A stretch of 64,000 nt of DNA from an uncultured Collinsella sp. (GCA_934621885.1 CAKTUH010000002.1:27325-91324), one strand, 5' to 3'; counted from the stretch's first letter, positions 1 through 9,240 are shown. A program made the numbers and translations. The notes: generated by a model not told the origin, from the sequence alone.

Positions 1-3000
1 GGCGATCGTCATAACAGAGCCCACCGCCACATCGGTACTGTCATGGCAAAGCTGGCGATACAGCAGATCCTCAAACGCACGAGCCTTCTCCATGGCATCG
101 CGCAGCGCGTAGATGCACTTCCAGTCGTCCTCGGTTTTCTCGGGTTTGGCAAGCAAGCGTGTATGCTGCAGCTCGTAGCCCTCGCGCTCGCCCTTCACCT
201 TCTGCATGCGGACGTTCACGTTTTCCCAGTTCTTGCTGGCATCGTTTACGCCGTAAATGCCGGTAAAGATACCGATGCCCTGGGTCGCCGCGGGAAACGC
301 CTGGCCGGCCGCCTTCCACGCATCGGTCTTAAAGACCTGTCCGAACATCTCGCACTCAATCTTATAGCTCTTGAGCGAACGGATCGTGCGAATGAGCTTC
401 ATATGGGCGCTCACGTCGCCGTTGCGCTTCCAAGCCATAAGCCAGCCGCGAATCGTAGAGTTATTGAGGCTATGGACCACGTTCCAGTTGTCGTACAGGT
501 TGTCCAAAATGTCGCACTGCATGGCAATCGAGTTAAACAGCAGTGCCTGGTTTTTGTTGTTATTGGAGTTCTCGATAAACTCAGACTCGATATAGGCCGT
601 CTGCTCACCGTCGGGCGCGGCGACCTTAAAGCCCTTGACGGTATCGTCGTCGGCCGCCTTGTAGCTCAAGGAACTGCCGAGCGCCTGGCCCAGATCGCTA
701 AACCCGCTCGTCGACTGACCCTTATACTCGCTAGCCTTAATACCTGCGCACTTGTTGAGCGCCGCAGCGGTTGCGTCATTCCAGCTGCCGTATTGGTTGA
801 GCTGGCCGATACCCAGCGACTGACCTACTAGATCCTCGGCCTGCTGCGTAATAAACTCCGCACGCGACGCATGGTCGACGAGCTCCTTGAGTGCCGCAGC
901 ATCCGCGGCGTTCGCACCCTGTGCTGTCGCGAGTTCCTGGTACCAGTCCTCGCTGGTTCCATAGGCGTCCTCAAAGATCATCTTATCGACGTTGACGCCA
1001 TAGCTGTCGCCCTGCTTGGTCAACAGCGCCGACGACCCGCCGACCGCGGCCTTGAGTTCGGCAGCAAACTGTGCAGCTTCGTCGTTGCCAGCATCATCGC
1101 CCTCGCCACTGCGAGCGGCGGGAGCGCGGCGGGCCTTGCGGGCGCTGCCGCCTTGGGCCTCCTCGTCCTTGCCGCCCTCCTCCTCGGCAAACGCATCGGC
1201 GACCATCTGGTCAATCGCGTCGTTAAAGGCCTGGTCAACATCGTTAAACGAGTTCTCCATCATATACTCGTGCCACTGCTGCACAGCATTCGAGAACTCC
1301 TGCTGGCGCTCCTCGGCCGCGGCGGAATGCTTTTTGGCTGAAGCGTTGGCGTCAAAACTCAACATGGTCATAAGCTGAGCATTGGAGATGCGGTAGGTCT
1401 GCGGCATAAAGATCTGCTCAAAGTTTCCGCAGTTCACATAGGTCGAGTCGTTTGCCTTGTTGAACTCATCGAGCAGTTTGAGATAGCCCTCGTCCACATA
1501 CTCGGCCGCGTAGCGCACGCGGGTGCCCTCGCGCGACTTTTGGGTCAGAGGAATCGTCACGGTCTTGCCGTCCACGCAGTCAACGTACAGGTCGAGCGTG
1601 TCGGCAGCCTCCTCGTTACCCACCTCGAGTGTGATATCGAACGTCCAGTAGGCGTTTTTCTTTTGCGGCAGGTGGTGGAAGGTCCATAGGCTCTTGCCGG
1701 TGTCCTTGCCGTCCTTAACCAGGTTCTGCGTGCCGCCGCGATACGTCACGTCAAAGCTCCAGACCGAGGCGCCCGGAACATAGCGCACGTAATTACGAGC
1801 CGTCACATCGGCGGCAGCGGCGGCAACATCGGTCGAGCCCACGCGTGCCTCGAGTGTCACGCGCTCGGCAGCCAACGTGTCCTGCGGCAGGTCGTATTCA
1901 ATCTTGGCACGGCCCAGCTTGTTGGTCTTGCCGGTGTACTTTACGGCCGAGGCGCCCGTACCGACGGTAAGCTGCACGCTCTTGCCAGGCGCTGCGTATA
2001 CGTAGGCAACATTGCCCAGCAGGCTATGGACATTGGTATTGTCGACCTCGATGCGCGAGGTATTGACTTCGAGCGTGGTGCTCCCCAACGGCAGCGTCAC
2101 TTCGCCCAACGTAATGAGCGGCGAGACAACGTAGGTACCTGCAGTCTTGGGTTTAAAGCGCACAAACACATCGGCGCCCGCGCCCTTCTTCATGTCAATG
2201 ACCAGATTGTCGCCCTCCCACGTTGTTCCGGTCCACCAGGTATTGGTGCTGTCACCGGCATCGCGAGAGCCTGCGGATACATCCTCGACCGCATCTTTGG
2301 CCAGCGGAATCTCGATCTTTGCCGTCTGGCTGTCCTTGAGCTCGTAGTGAATGCGCAGCTCGGTCTCCACCCCAACGACCGCAGACGAATCAGCGATAAC
2401 CGAGCCCGCCGTCAGCCCGCGCTCGGCACGGTACGCCTCAACGTCAAACGTCGGCACGTCGAGCGTCACATCGAGCTGCTTACCGTCTTCGATCTTCACC
2501 TGCTGCTGGGCGATATGCTTACCCACGGTCAGCCCCAGGCGGCTGAACGTGGAATAGCTCGTGGCCTGGATGTCATAGCTTGTCTTGTTAAAGGCGACGA
2601 TAGTGTAGGCACCGGCCTTCAGGCGCGGCGTATCGGCCTTCATGATGGGCGTGGTGCCATCGTCCTCGTAGCCCGTCAGATAGGTAATGCCGTCGGCAAC
2701 CAGCTTGCCATCGGACGTGCGGAACACCAGCACGCGGTTGGCGCCCTGATAATCACCCTTGGTGGTCACCGTTGCCGTACCCCAAGGCTTTAGGTCGATA
2801 TCGACCTTACCGGCAGACGGCTTTATGCGCGTGGTGGCCCCACCCAGCTTAAGGCTGTCCTTGGGTTTGAGCGTAATCTCCAGCTCCTGGTCCGCATCGG
2901 CAATGGCCTGTGACACCACGATCGCTGTACCCTGAATGCGATAGTCGTTTTCCTTGTCACCCTTGGCGGCTTTAAGCGTCTTACCGTCGCACGTAATGGT

Positions 3001-4842
3001 CAGGTCGATATCATCGAGACTGTTCAGTTCAATGCGCTCGGTTTTATCCTGCCCTGCCACCGGCTCGAGATAGCCCACGTTGAGCTCAATCGCGCGGGAG
3101 GCGGGAATCTTGGTAAAGTCCGCAGCCTTGATCTCGCCGATGTCCCATGTGCCGGTCATCTGGTCGCCCGGGCGCGCCAGCACCATGTCATAGTAGCCAT
3201 CGAGCGAAAGGCGCAGCGTAGCGGCCGTCTTAGAGAGGGCATCTACCGTAAAGCTGCCGTCGGCGGCAATGTTCAGCGGCGCAGACTGCCCCGCCTGCAC
3301 AAGCACCGCCGTCGCGCCCTGGGGAAGCCTGCCCGTTACCTGGGCCGCCTCGCCCATCCACTCAAACGTATAGGCGGGTTTTGACGAGTCCGCCGAATCC
3401 TTGCGGTCGGCCACGGCATCGGCGAGTTTCTTGACCATCGAGGGGTTGCCCGCCGAATCGGTCGCATAGGCATAGATGGTCTGACCCTCGCTAAAGGGAA
3501 TCGCGTACGTTACGCCATCGATTGTCACGCGATCATTATAGTCGCCAGGATAGCCCGCCTCACCAAACTGAAGGTCGGGGTTCATCACGCGCAGGGTAAC
3601 TGCGTTATGGTTTATCTCGCTCCCGCCACCGACGGTGCTTGAATAGCGCGTGTTCTCAAAAGCCCACCACTCTATCTTTTCCACGCTTCTGGGCAGCACG
3701 ATCTCTTTGCCGGCGATCGCGGGATCAAGAGATAAAAACGCGCTGCTGCCGATATATTTGACGCCGTCGCCAATCGTCACCGACGACACATGTGAGCACC
3801 CATTAAAGGCTTGGCGCTCAATCCGCTCCACCGTGCCCGGTACGTCGATCTGCGTAAAGGTGAGTACCGTTGTGTCCGAGACATAGAACTGCGGCACGCC
3901 GCAATTGGCGAAAGCGCGGTAGTCGATAGTCTTGACCGAAGGCGGCAGCGTTGCCACCACGTTGTCATCGAGCTGCTCGCAGCCTTCAAAGGCCTGCTCG
4001 GGAATCGTGGTAAAGGCCGCGTTGTTGGGCCAGGTCACCGTCTGAAGTGTCTTGCTTCCGTAAAACGCATTCCAGCCCAGCTCCTCAACCGAATCGGGCA
4101 GCACGATTTCCTTAATGCTGCTTCCGCCCAAGCCGCCCACCTTGCGGACATGCGAATCGCCGGCGAAGGTAACCGACGTGAGCGCGGCACTTCCCATGCC
4201 CGCCAGGCTCACGACATTCTTGCCGTCAATGGTCGAGGGCACTTCGAGCGTGGTGATGCCCGAGTCGCCGTACTCGATCGAGATTTCGTTGGTGAGGCTA
4301 TCGATTGAGAAGTAGTACTGAGCGGGGGTCTGCTCGCCGGCCACGTAGCCATCGTCGTATTCGCCCTTTACGCCCGTGGTACCCTTCGAGGTTGTCCAGA
4401 GTCCAAGTTCCTCGTTCCAGGTTGCCTCGGCACCGGAAGCCTCCTCTTGCTTCTGCTGCTCGGCGAGTTCCTTGCCCTCGACAAGATCGGTGGCGAGCGT
4501 ACCCGCAGGTGTGCTCTCGGTCTGCCCGGCGCCCGTCAGGCCCGCCGCCGATGCAATCTCGGAGGCCGGGGGCGTAGGGGCGTCACCGGTATCGAGCACT
4601 GTGGGGTCGGCAGCGCCGGCATCGGGCGCGGGGTCGGCGGAAGCAGAGTCTGACGTTTGGGCGTCAGCCGAATCGGCGGAAGCGGCGCCGGCTACTTGGC
4701 CGTTATCCGTCTGCACAAAAGTACTATCGGTGTTGAAGGCCTCGGCAAACGCGCCCGCGGGAAACGAACCCGTCACCATCGCGAGGGTCACCGTGGCAAC
4801 CGTCAGGCGGCGGCAAAGCGCTCGAACAGTAGTCCACCTCAT
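1..4842 (-). CDS. Large exported BspA-like leucine-rich-repeat surface protein (3' end outside window)
   Basis: The frame is open for 1614 codons from ATG at 4842 to the window edge, so the C terminus is missing. An SD (AAAGGA) sits about 8 bases before the ATG. The N terminus (MRWTTVRALCRRLTVAT...) is basic then hydrophobic and ends AGAFA, a signal peptide, followed by a Ser/Ala/Asp-rich linker. Residues about 185-400 hold BspA-type leucine-rich repeats (for example VEELGWNAFYGSKTLQTVTW and IERQAFNGCSHVSSVTIGDG). Behind them come several beta-rich Ig-like stretches, and an Ala/Glu-rich helical region around residues 1140-1400. BspA-type proteins are usually adhesins or surface display proteins; the ligand cannot be told. 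No cell-wall anchor is visible because the end is cut. It shares a 40-bp upstream module (4910-4949) with the next two surface genes. Confidence 0.85.
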   Translation of the reverse strand, partial: MRWTTVRALCRRLTVATVTLAMVTGSFPAGAFAEAFNTDSTFVQTDNGQVAGAASADSADAQTSDSASADPAPDAGAADPTVLDTGDAPTPPASEIASAAGLTGAGQTESTPAGTLATDLVEGKELAEQQKQEEASGAEATWNEELGLWTTSKGTTGVKGEYDDGYVAGEQTPAQYYFSIDSLTNEISIEYGDSGITTLEVPSTIDGKNVVSLAGMGSAALTSVTFAGDSHVRKVGGLGGSSIKEIVLPDSVEELGWNAFYGSKTLQTVTWPNNAAFTTIPEQAFEGCEQLDDNVVATLPPSVKTIDYRAFANCGVPQFYVSDTTVLTFTQIDVPGTVERIERQAFNGCSHVSSVTIGDGVKYIGSSAFLSLDPAIAGKEIVLPRSVEKIEWWAFENTRYSSTVGGGSEINHNAVTLRVMNPDLQFGEAGYPGDYNDRVTIDGVTYAIPFSEGQTIYAYATDSAGNPSMVKKLADAVADRKDSADSSKPAYTFEWMGEAAQVTGRLPQGATAVLVQAGQSAPLNIAADGSFTVDALSKTAATLRLSLDGYYDMVLARPGDQMTGTWDIGEIKAADFTKIPASRAIELNVGYLEPVAGQDKTERIELNSLDDIDLTITCDGKTLKAAKGDKENDYRIQGTAIVVSQAIADADQELEITLKPKDSLKLGGATTRIKPSAGKVDIDLKPWGTATVTTKGDYQGANRVLVFRTSDGKLVADGITYLTGYEDDGTTPIMKADTPRLKAGAYTIVAFNKTSYDIQATSYSTFSRLGLTVGKHIAQQQVKIEDGKQLDVTLDVPTFDVEAYRAERGLTAGSVIADSSAVVGVETELRIHYELKDSQTAKIEIPLAKDAVEDVSAGSRDAGDSTNTWWTGTTWEGDNLVIDMKKGAGADVFVRFKPKTAGTYVVSPLITLGEVTLPLGSTTLEVNTSRIEVDNTNVHSLLGNVAYVYAAPGKSVQLTVGTGASAVKYTGKTNKLGRAKIEYDLPQDTLAAERVTLEARVGSTDVAAAAADVTARNYVRYVPGASVWSFDVTYRGGTQNLVKDGKDTGKSLWTFHHLPQKKNAYWTFDITLEVGNEEAADTLDLYVDCVDGKTVTIPLTQKSREGTRVRYAAEYVDEGYLKLLDEFNKANDSTYVNCGNFEQIFMPQTYRISNAQLMTMLSFDANASAKKHSAAAEERQQEFSNAVQQWHEYMMENSFNDVDQAFNDAIDQMVADAFAEEEGGKDEEAQGGSARKARRAPAARSGEGDDAGNDEAAQFAAELKAAVGGSSALLTKQGDSYGVNVDKMIFEDAYGTSEDWYQELATAQGANAADAAALKELVDHASRAEFITQQAEDLVGQSLGIGQLNQYGSWNDATAAALNKCAGIKASEYKGQSTSGFSDLGQALGSSLSYKAADDDTVKGFKVAAPDGEQTAYIESEFIENSNNNKNQALLFNSIAMQCDILDNLYDNWNVVHSLNNSTIRGWLMAWKRNGDVSAHMKLIRTIRSLKSYKIECEMFGQVFKTDAWKAAGQAFPAATQGIGIFTGIYGVNDASKNWENVNVRMQKVKGEREGYELQHTRLLAKPEKTEDDWKCIYALRDAMEKARAFEDLLYRQLCHDSTDVAVGSVMTIA

Positions 4843-4909
4843 GGTCGTTCCTTTCTTGCAAACCAAAAGTCATCCAGCGTAATCGTCGTCCAAAAACAAA
4901 GCGAACGGT

Positions 4910-4949
4910 AGGTTCATATATACGAACCTACCGTTCTACCTGCGCAAAC
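4910..4949 (-). promoter_or_regulatory. Shared 40-bp upstream module, copy 1
   Basis: Read on the minus strand this is CGCAGGTA, 8 variable bases, then a palindrome with arms AGGTTC/GAACCT around a TA-rich centre (AGGTTCGTATATATGAACCT). It ends 67 bases before the ATG at 4842. The same arrangement with identical internal spacing lies upstream of the genes starting at 7254 and 9098. It is probably an operator or a promoter with an operator; the binding protein is not known from sequence. Confidence 0.6.
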
Positions 4950-4981
4950 CACCACAAAGGGGACAGGCACCTTTGTGGTGG
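4949..4981. repeat. 33-bp hairpin repeat, CCACCACAAAGG family, copy 1
   Basis: Perfect 12-bp arms (CCACCACAAAGG / CCTTTGTGGTGG) enclose GGACAGGCA. Identical arms recur at 9127, 10735 and 60556. It directly abuts the 40-bp upstream module. Confidence 0.85.
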
Positions 4982-5003
4982 TCTTTGGCTTGGCTGGCCG
5001 GTT

Positions 5004-5220
5004 TGTCTCGATCTGTAACAGTAGGGAGCCGTTGAGTGCCGCAGTTGTTACAGATTGAGACATTGTGCGAGCGTCCGCCCGTTCATCTCAACCTGTAACA
5101 GTAAGAGGCCAAATCTCCCGCTACGTGTTACAGATCGAGACATTAGGCTGACGGTCAGACGTTCATCTAAATCTGTAACAGATAGAGCCGTTTCTGCTGG
5201 CTAGATGTTACAGATCGAGA
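5004..5220. repeat. Three tandem palindromic units of about 80 bp
   Basis: Three units start at 5004, 5086 and 5166. Each opens with TCT(C/A)(G/A)A(T/C)CTGTAACA and closes with TGTTACAGAT(C/T)GAGA, at 5046-5062, 5126-5140 and 5206-5220. The arms are 15-17 bp and the 25-30-base middles differ. Linkers between units share GTTCATCT. The array fills the 413-base gap between two surface genes together with the hairpin at 4949. It is not CRISPR: the arms are palindromic and there are only three units. Confidence 0.75.
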
Positions 5221-5256
5221 TCTTGCTGAGGTGGAAACGAGGGCCTCCGCCGAAAC

Positions 5257-7254
5257 CTAGTTCTCGCGGCGCTTTGAGGCGATGCCGATGGCTGCTGCGA
5301 TGGCGCCGGCGAGGCTCATGGCCGCGGCGACAAGTCCGGTGCTGTCACCCGTTGCGGCGAGGGTGGCATCGGTGGTCTTGGCAGCGGGCTTGACGGCCGG
5401 AGTCTTGGTGGTCGAGACGGTCGTAGTAGTCGTGGCGGTCGTTGGCGCCTGACCCGGCTTGGTCTCGGGCTTGGTCTCGGGCTCGGGCGTCGGCTTGGGA
5501 TCCGGTGTGGGCTGCGGGTCAGGAGTAGGCGTGGCCTCGGGCGTATAGGTAAGGTCGGTGTCGACCCACATGGTGCTCGTCCCGCCCGTCTGCTCAATAT
5601 TGTCCAAATCGGACGCGGACCACGTATAGCCATACTGTTTGCCGTTGATGACAACCCTGGTATCGCGCGTAAAGTAGAAACCCTCGTGCGATTTGAGATA
5701 GAAACCGTAGCGATATGTCACGCCGGGTTTAAAGGTGTCGATACGGTTAGTATTCCCCTGGTCGAAAAAGCTGGAGGAATTGATGCTAGAGCCGTCACTG
5801 CCCATCCAAAACTCGCACTGGTACCAGTAACGTGCGCCGTCGGCCTCGCTGCCGGTGAAAATCGGCTTATCACCAGCCTTGAACGTGACGGTAGCGCCAT
5901 TGATCTCGACTGTGTCGATTGCTTGCCACACAAGAGCCTTTTCGCAGGTAAACGATGTGGTCGGCGCAAGGAACAGACCACCTTCGACTTTCTGAACACT
6001 CATGGCGTTAAGTGGCTCGCCATTGATTGCCACAGTGCAGTCGTTGGCAAACTCATACCCGTTCTTTTGGCGTAGCATGACAGAATGCATGTAGTGCTTG
6101 CCTTCTTCGAACTTGTCGATTCGCTTCATGCCCGGCGTGTACATGCCCTCGTCGGAATACCAGAAAGCGACGGGACGAAGATCCGTGGGATCGCTGTTAT
6201 CCATCTCCTCCCAGCACTCGTAAGCAATTTCATACTTGTCATAATCTGCGTACGGTACATGAGTGGTTGGAGCGGGAGTGTCCCCAGCGCGATAGCCGAT
6301 ATATCCTGATCCCAAATCAACGCTATTGATTGCCTGTCCATGAGCAGCTAGCTTTACCACGGTGTTGAAGTTGTAGCGCAGGTAGTAATCGGTCCTTGTT
6401 TCATGGACAACGATTTGAGCTGGTTTATCGGAGGTGCTATCAGGATCGCCGATGAGGATGCCATCATTATAGTCGGTGCGGTCGTACGTCAACGTTGAAG
6501 CAAACGGCACATCCTCGTTGCGGATGAGCGTATAGTTTCCGTCTACAAAGTCCCCGCCTGTCAGGGTCAGCGTCGCGCGCATCTGCCCTTCATATGGCGC
6601 AATGGAAATCGTCACGTTCGATTGAGACTGATCGGCGACTTTAACAAGCGCGCCAGTAGCGGCATCGGCCTTGTAATACTTAGTTTCGGATGCGTTTGAT
6701 AGCTCATCCGCCACCTCATCTGGGACCGGTCCAAAATCCCATGAGAAACTACCGCCTCCGGTAAGAGAAATCTCGGGTGGAAGCTCGCATTCCCTGTAGT
6801 AGGATTCGAAGTTCGTGTCGATTGTCACGCCACCCCCACCCGTCACGTCGGTCACGCCGCAGGGCATGATGGCATCGCTTGCCGGCATGGCGGCGTTGTC
6901 GCCGGAAGCGTTTTGCTCGGCGGGCATTGTATCGCCAGCCCCTTCGACGGTGTCAGCCAAAGATACCTGCTGAGTATCGGCCTCGTTCTGAGTTGCCGGA
7001 GCAGCATCGGTTGTCGGTGTTGTCGCCGCATTCGCATCCACCGTAGCCGCCGGCGCCGCTGCGACCTCACCCGTCGCCACACCGGGGTCCGCGCACTCGG
7101 TCGCAAGCGCCACGCTCGGCAGTAGCAGCTGACCGACCATGAGCGCACACGCGCCGACACTGGCGATCTTCACACCCACGCAACGCCAAGTTCCGTGAAC
7201 CAGCGAGCAGGTGCGCTCGCGCTGCGCCTGCTTGGCAAAATGTTGTCCTTGCAT
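5257..7254 (-). CDS. Exported, sortase-type anchored surface protein with two internal repeats
   Basis: The protein is 665 aa from ATG at 7254, chosen because AAGGAGG lies 6 bases upstream; in-frame ATGs further up lack such a site. The N terminus (MQGQHFAKQAQRERTCSLVH) and the segment GACALMVGQLLLPSVALA form a long signal peptide almost identical to that of the next gene. Two repeats of about 110 residues (from about residues 308 and 448) share Y-x-C-x-E/F-W spacing and a closing VVINGKQY / VAINGEPL strand. Then come a PTPDPQPTPDPKPTPEP linker, a Thr-rich stretch, LAATGDS, a hydrophobic segment and SKRREN, the layout of a cell-wall sorting signal. The function is unknown, probably an adhesin or matrix protein. 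A terminator and a shared regulatory module precede it. Confidence 0.85.
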   Translation of the reverse strand: MQGQHFAKQAQRERTCSLVHGTWRCVGVKIASVGACALMVGQLLLPSVALATECADPGVATGEVAAAPAATVDANAATTPTTDAAPATQNEADTQQVSLADTVEGAGDTMPAEQNASGDNAAMPASDAIMPCGVTDVTGGGGVTIDTNFESYYRECELPPEISLTGGGSFSWDFGPVPDEVADELSNASETKYYKADAATGALVKVADQSQSNVTISIAPYEGQMRATLTLTGGDFVDGNYTLIRNEDVPFASTLTYDRTDYNDGILIGDPDSTSDKPAQIVVHETRTDYYLRYNFNTVVKLAAHGQAINSVDLGSGYIGYRAGDTPAPTTHVPYADYDKYEIAYECWEEMDNSDPTDLRPVAFWYSDEGMYTPGMKRIDKFEEGKHYMHSVMLRQKNGYEFANDCTVAINGEPLNAMSVQKVEGGLFLAPTTSFTCEKALVWQAIDTVEINGATVTFKAGDKPIFTGSEADGARYWYQCEFWMGSDGSSINSSSFFDQGNTNRIDTFKPGVTYRYGFYLKSHEGFYFTRDTRVVINGKQYGYTWSASDLDNIEQTGGTSTMWVDTDLTYTPEATPTPDPQPTPDPKPTPEPETKPETKPGQAPTTATTTTTVSTTKTPAVKPAAKTTDATLAATGDSTGLVAAAMSLAGAIAAAIGIASKRREN

Positions 7255-7319
7255 GTCGTCCTCCTTCATCGAGGGTTGTTTCCATGGCACCACGATGCTG
7301 CAAACCGGGCGCCGCGCCT

Positions 7320-7359
7320 AGGTTCGTACATGCGAACCTGCACCTTTACCTGCGCAAAT
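7320..7359 (-). promoter_or_regulatory. Shared 40-bp upstream module, copy 2
   Basis: Minus strand: TTTGCGCAGGTA, 8 bases, then AGGTTCGCATGTACGAACCT, ending 65 bases before the ATG at 7254. Spacing and conserved blocks are identical to copy 1; only the spacer and the palindrome centre differ. Confidence 0.6.
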
Positions 7360-7360
7360 G

Positions 7361-7401
7361 CAAAAGCCGCCACGCGGGGACGCAAATCCCTGCGTGGCGG
7401 C
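7361..7401 (-). terminator. Terminator after the surface gene at 7452-9098
   Basis: The 10-bp GC-rich arms GCCGCCACGC (7366-7375) and GCGTGGCGGC (7392-7401) extend inward to about 15 bp. The hairpin is followed on the minus strand by TTTT. It insulates the upstream surface gene from the next promoter module. Confidence 0.75.
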
Positions 7402-7451
7402 TCAATCAAACGCACTGAGGCTTTATGCCCCGCTTGCCCTAGACGAAATTG

Positions 7452-9098
7452 CTATTCCTCGCGCCGGCGCACGGCAGCGATGCCGGCGGCTGCAACTGTC
7501 GCGCCGGCAATGCCCATGGCGGCAACGGTCAACGCGGCGCTATCGCCCGTGGCCGCAAGAGCGGAAGTCGTCGTCTTCGAAGCCGTGACGGATGCCTTGG
7601 CGGCAGCGAGCTTTACATTCACAGCCGAACCGGTCTGTGCCGAAGCTTGGCTCGGCGCCCCCGTCGTACCCGTCGAGCCCTCGCCACCCGGCTGCGGCTT
7701 AGGAGTCGGCGTCGGATCGGGAGTAGGCGTAGCGCCTCCGTCGAATACGATATGCGCGACCTTGGCGATCTTGTCCGCATCGCGATCGGCCCTCAGGACG
7801 CCTTCGCCGGGCTCGCCAATCGTCTGTCCCCAAAAATTAGCATATTCAAATCGGTTGCCCAGCGCCATGGGGCGAGCGCCCAGTTTTTGGTAGTCGCGCA
7901 CCACGCCATTGGCAGGAAGCACGACCTTCCCGCCCTCGCCGATAACAATCATGCCGGCAGGACCGTTGGCGGTCGTGTAGTTGTCGGCGACGATTGCCCC
8001 GTCGCTGCCCTCGGCAACAACGGAGCCGTTTTTAATTTGGATGCTTCCGCCCTCGATCGCACTCCCCGAGCTGGTATGCAGACCATACGTGTCCTTGGAA
8101 TACCGATCTTTCGAGGCGCTGGCAATCGCGGTCACAAACGTGTTCTTTCCATCGATGATGATATCGGCAGTGGCATCGTTGCCCATTCCGGCTGCCTCGA
8201 TACCCACGGCACCCCAGTTGCCGCCCGAAGCGTCGGCAATCGTGGTCACGAGCGAATCGCCTGCAATCTCGACACGCGCGGCGCCGTTGTTGACACGGGA
8301 CACGATTCCCTGAGATTCCAGGGTGGATTCGGCCTTGACCGTCACCGTTGAGCCAGAGCCGATTGACACGTGACCGCCCTTGTTGCTCTGCCCGTCATGC
8401 TCCCATGTAAACTCGCCATCTCCCCTGGGTGCGCCGTTGGTGGCATAGATACCCGTCACGTAACCGTAGTACCCGTCGCCGGACTCTGTCGCATGCCCTG
8501 CCTTCACATCGACAGTTGCACCGTTTTTGATGGTCACGTCGCCGCCAAACGCAGTTATGGCCTCGGCGTTCTCGCACTCCTCGCCATTTGCTTCTGTACC
8601 CGTCGCTGTCACGTTAACGTTGGCGCCGCTGATAGTCACATCACCGCCGGTAATACCGTCGCCCGACGCCGTAATAACGTCGGTCTGACCCGTCGCGTTG
8701 AGCGTGCCGTCGCCCGTGATGGAAAGGTTGCCGTTCGAAACCTCGATAGCGCTCTGGCCGGCATCGGCCGTAACGGTGTTGGTGTTGGTCACACCGATAT
8801 TGAGGTTACCCTCGGCGCTGATGCCGCCGCCGTTATAGCCGTTGAGCTGCATGTCGTCGGCACCGTCCCAGGACCACGTGCCCGCCTCGTCGCCGACGGC
8901 AGCGCCCGCGTTGTACTGCGTGCCGCCCACGTTGATCCAATCGGCGGCGAGTGCCACACTCGGCAGCAGCAGCTGGCCGACCATAAGTGCACACGCGCCG
9001 GCGCACGCCAGCCTGGCACCCGCCCGTTTCCACGAACCGTGAACCAGCGAGCAAGTGCGCTCGCGCTGGGTCTGCTTGTCAAAATGGCTTCCGTTCAT
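7452..9098 (-). CDS. Exported, sortase-type anchored beta-helix-like surface protein
   Basis: The protein is 548 aa from ATG at 9098 (MNGSHFDKQTQRERTCSLVH), with GGGAGG just upstream. The signal region GACALMVGQLLLPSVALA matches the neighbouring surface protein. The mature part is rich in short Gly/Asn/Thr/Val rungs (NLSITGDGTLNATG, GGDVTISGANVNVTATG, GGHVSIGSGSTVTVKAES), which look like a right-handed beta-helix of the pectate-lyase or carbohydrate-binding type. A PTPDPTPTPKPQP linker leads to LAATGDS, a hydrophobic stretch and VRRREE, a sorting signal. The role is probably surface adhesion or glycan binding; no catalytic residues are recognised. Between the gene and its upstream module lies a hairpin repeat, so that spacing is 102 bases rather than about 66. 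Confidence 0.85.
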   Translation of the reverse strand: MNGSHFDKQTQRERTCSLVHGSWKRAGARLACAGACALMVGQLLLPSVALAADWINVGGTQYNAGAAVGDEAGTWSWDGADDMQLNGYNGGGISAEGNLNIGVTNTNTVTADAGQSAIEVSNGNLSITGDGTLNATGQTDVITASGDGITGGDVTISGANVNVTATGTEANGEECENAEAITAFGGDVTIKNGATVDVKAGHATESGDGYYGYVTGIYATNGAPRGDGEFTWEHDGQSNKGGHVSIGSGSTVTVKAESTLESQGIVSRVNNGAARVEIAGDSLVTTIADASGGNWGAVGIEAAGMGNDATADIIIDGKNTFVTAIASASKDRYSKDTYGLHTSSGSAIEGGSIQIKNGSVVAEGSDGAIVADNYTTANGPAGMIVIGEGGKVVLPANGVVRDYQKLGARPMALGNRFEYANFWGQTIGEPGEGVLRADRDADKIAKVAHIVFDGGATPTPDPTPTPKPQPGGEGSTGTTGAPSQASAQTGSAVNVKLAAAKASVTASKTTTSALAATGDSAALTVAAMGIAGATVAAAGIAAVRRREE

Positions 9099-9126
9099 AG
9101 GGGCCTCCCTCGGTCGATGGACCATA

Positions 9127-9159
9127 CCACCACAAAGGTGCCTGTCCCCTTTGTGGTGG
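9127..9159. repeat. 33-bp hairpin repeat, CCACCACAAAGG family, copy 2
   Basis: Arms as in copy 1 with the loop in the opposite orientation (TGCCTGTCC). It sits between the 40-bp module and the gene starting at 9098, and accounts for the longer leader there. Confidence 0.85.
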
Positions 9160-9200
9160 TTTTCCTAGTCTCACCATGTGCCAAGCAATCGCATACGCCT

Positions 9201-9240
9201 AGGTTCGTAGATGTGAACCCCTATGGCTACCTGCGGTTTC
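9201..9240 (-). promoter_or_regulatory. Shared 40-bp upstream module, copy 3
   Basis: Minus strand: CGCAGGTA, 8 bases, then GGGTTCACATCTACGAACCT, with the same internal spacing as copies 1 and 2 and one mismatch in the palindrome arm. It lies between divergent genes (surface protein at 9098, LuxR regulator at 9327), so it could serve either. Confidence 0.55.

Noticed and set aside
5004..5220. Possible CRISPR array
   Set aside because: Only three units, arms palindromic over the whole repeat, middles partly related, and no cas genes in the window.
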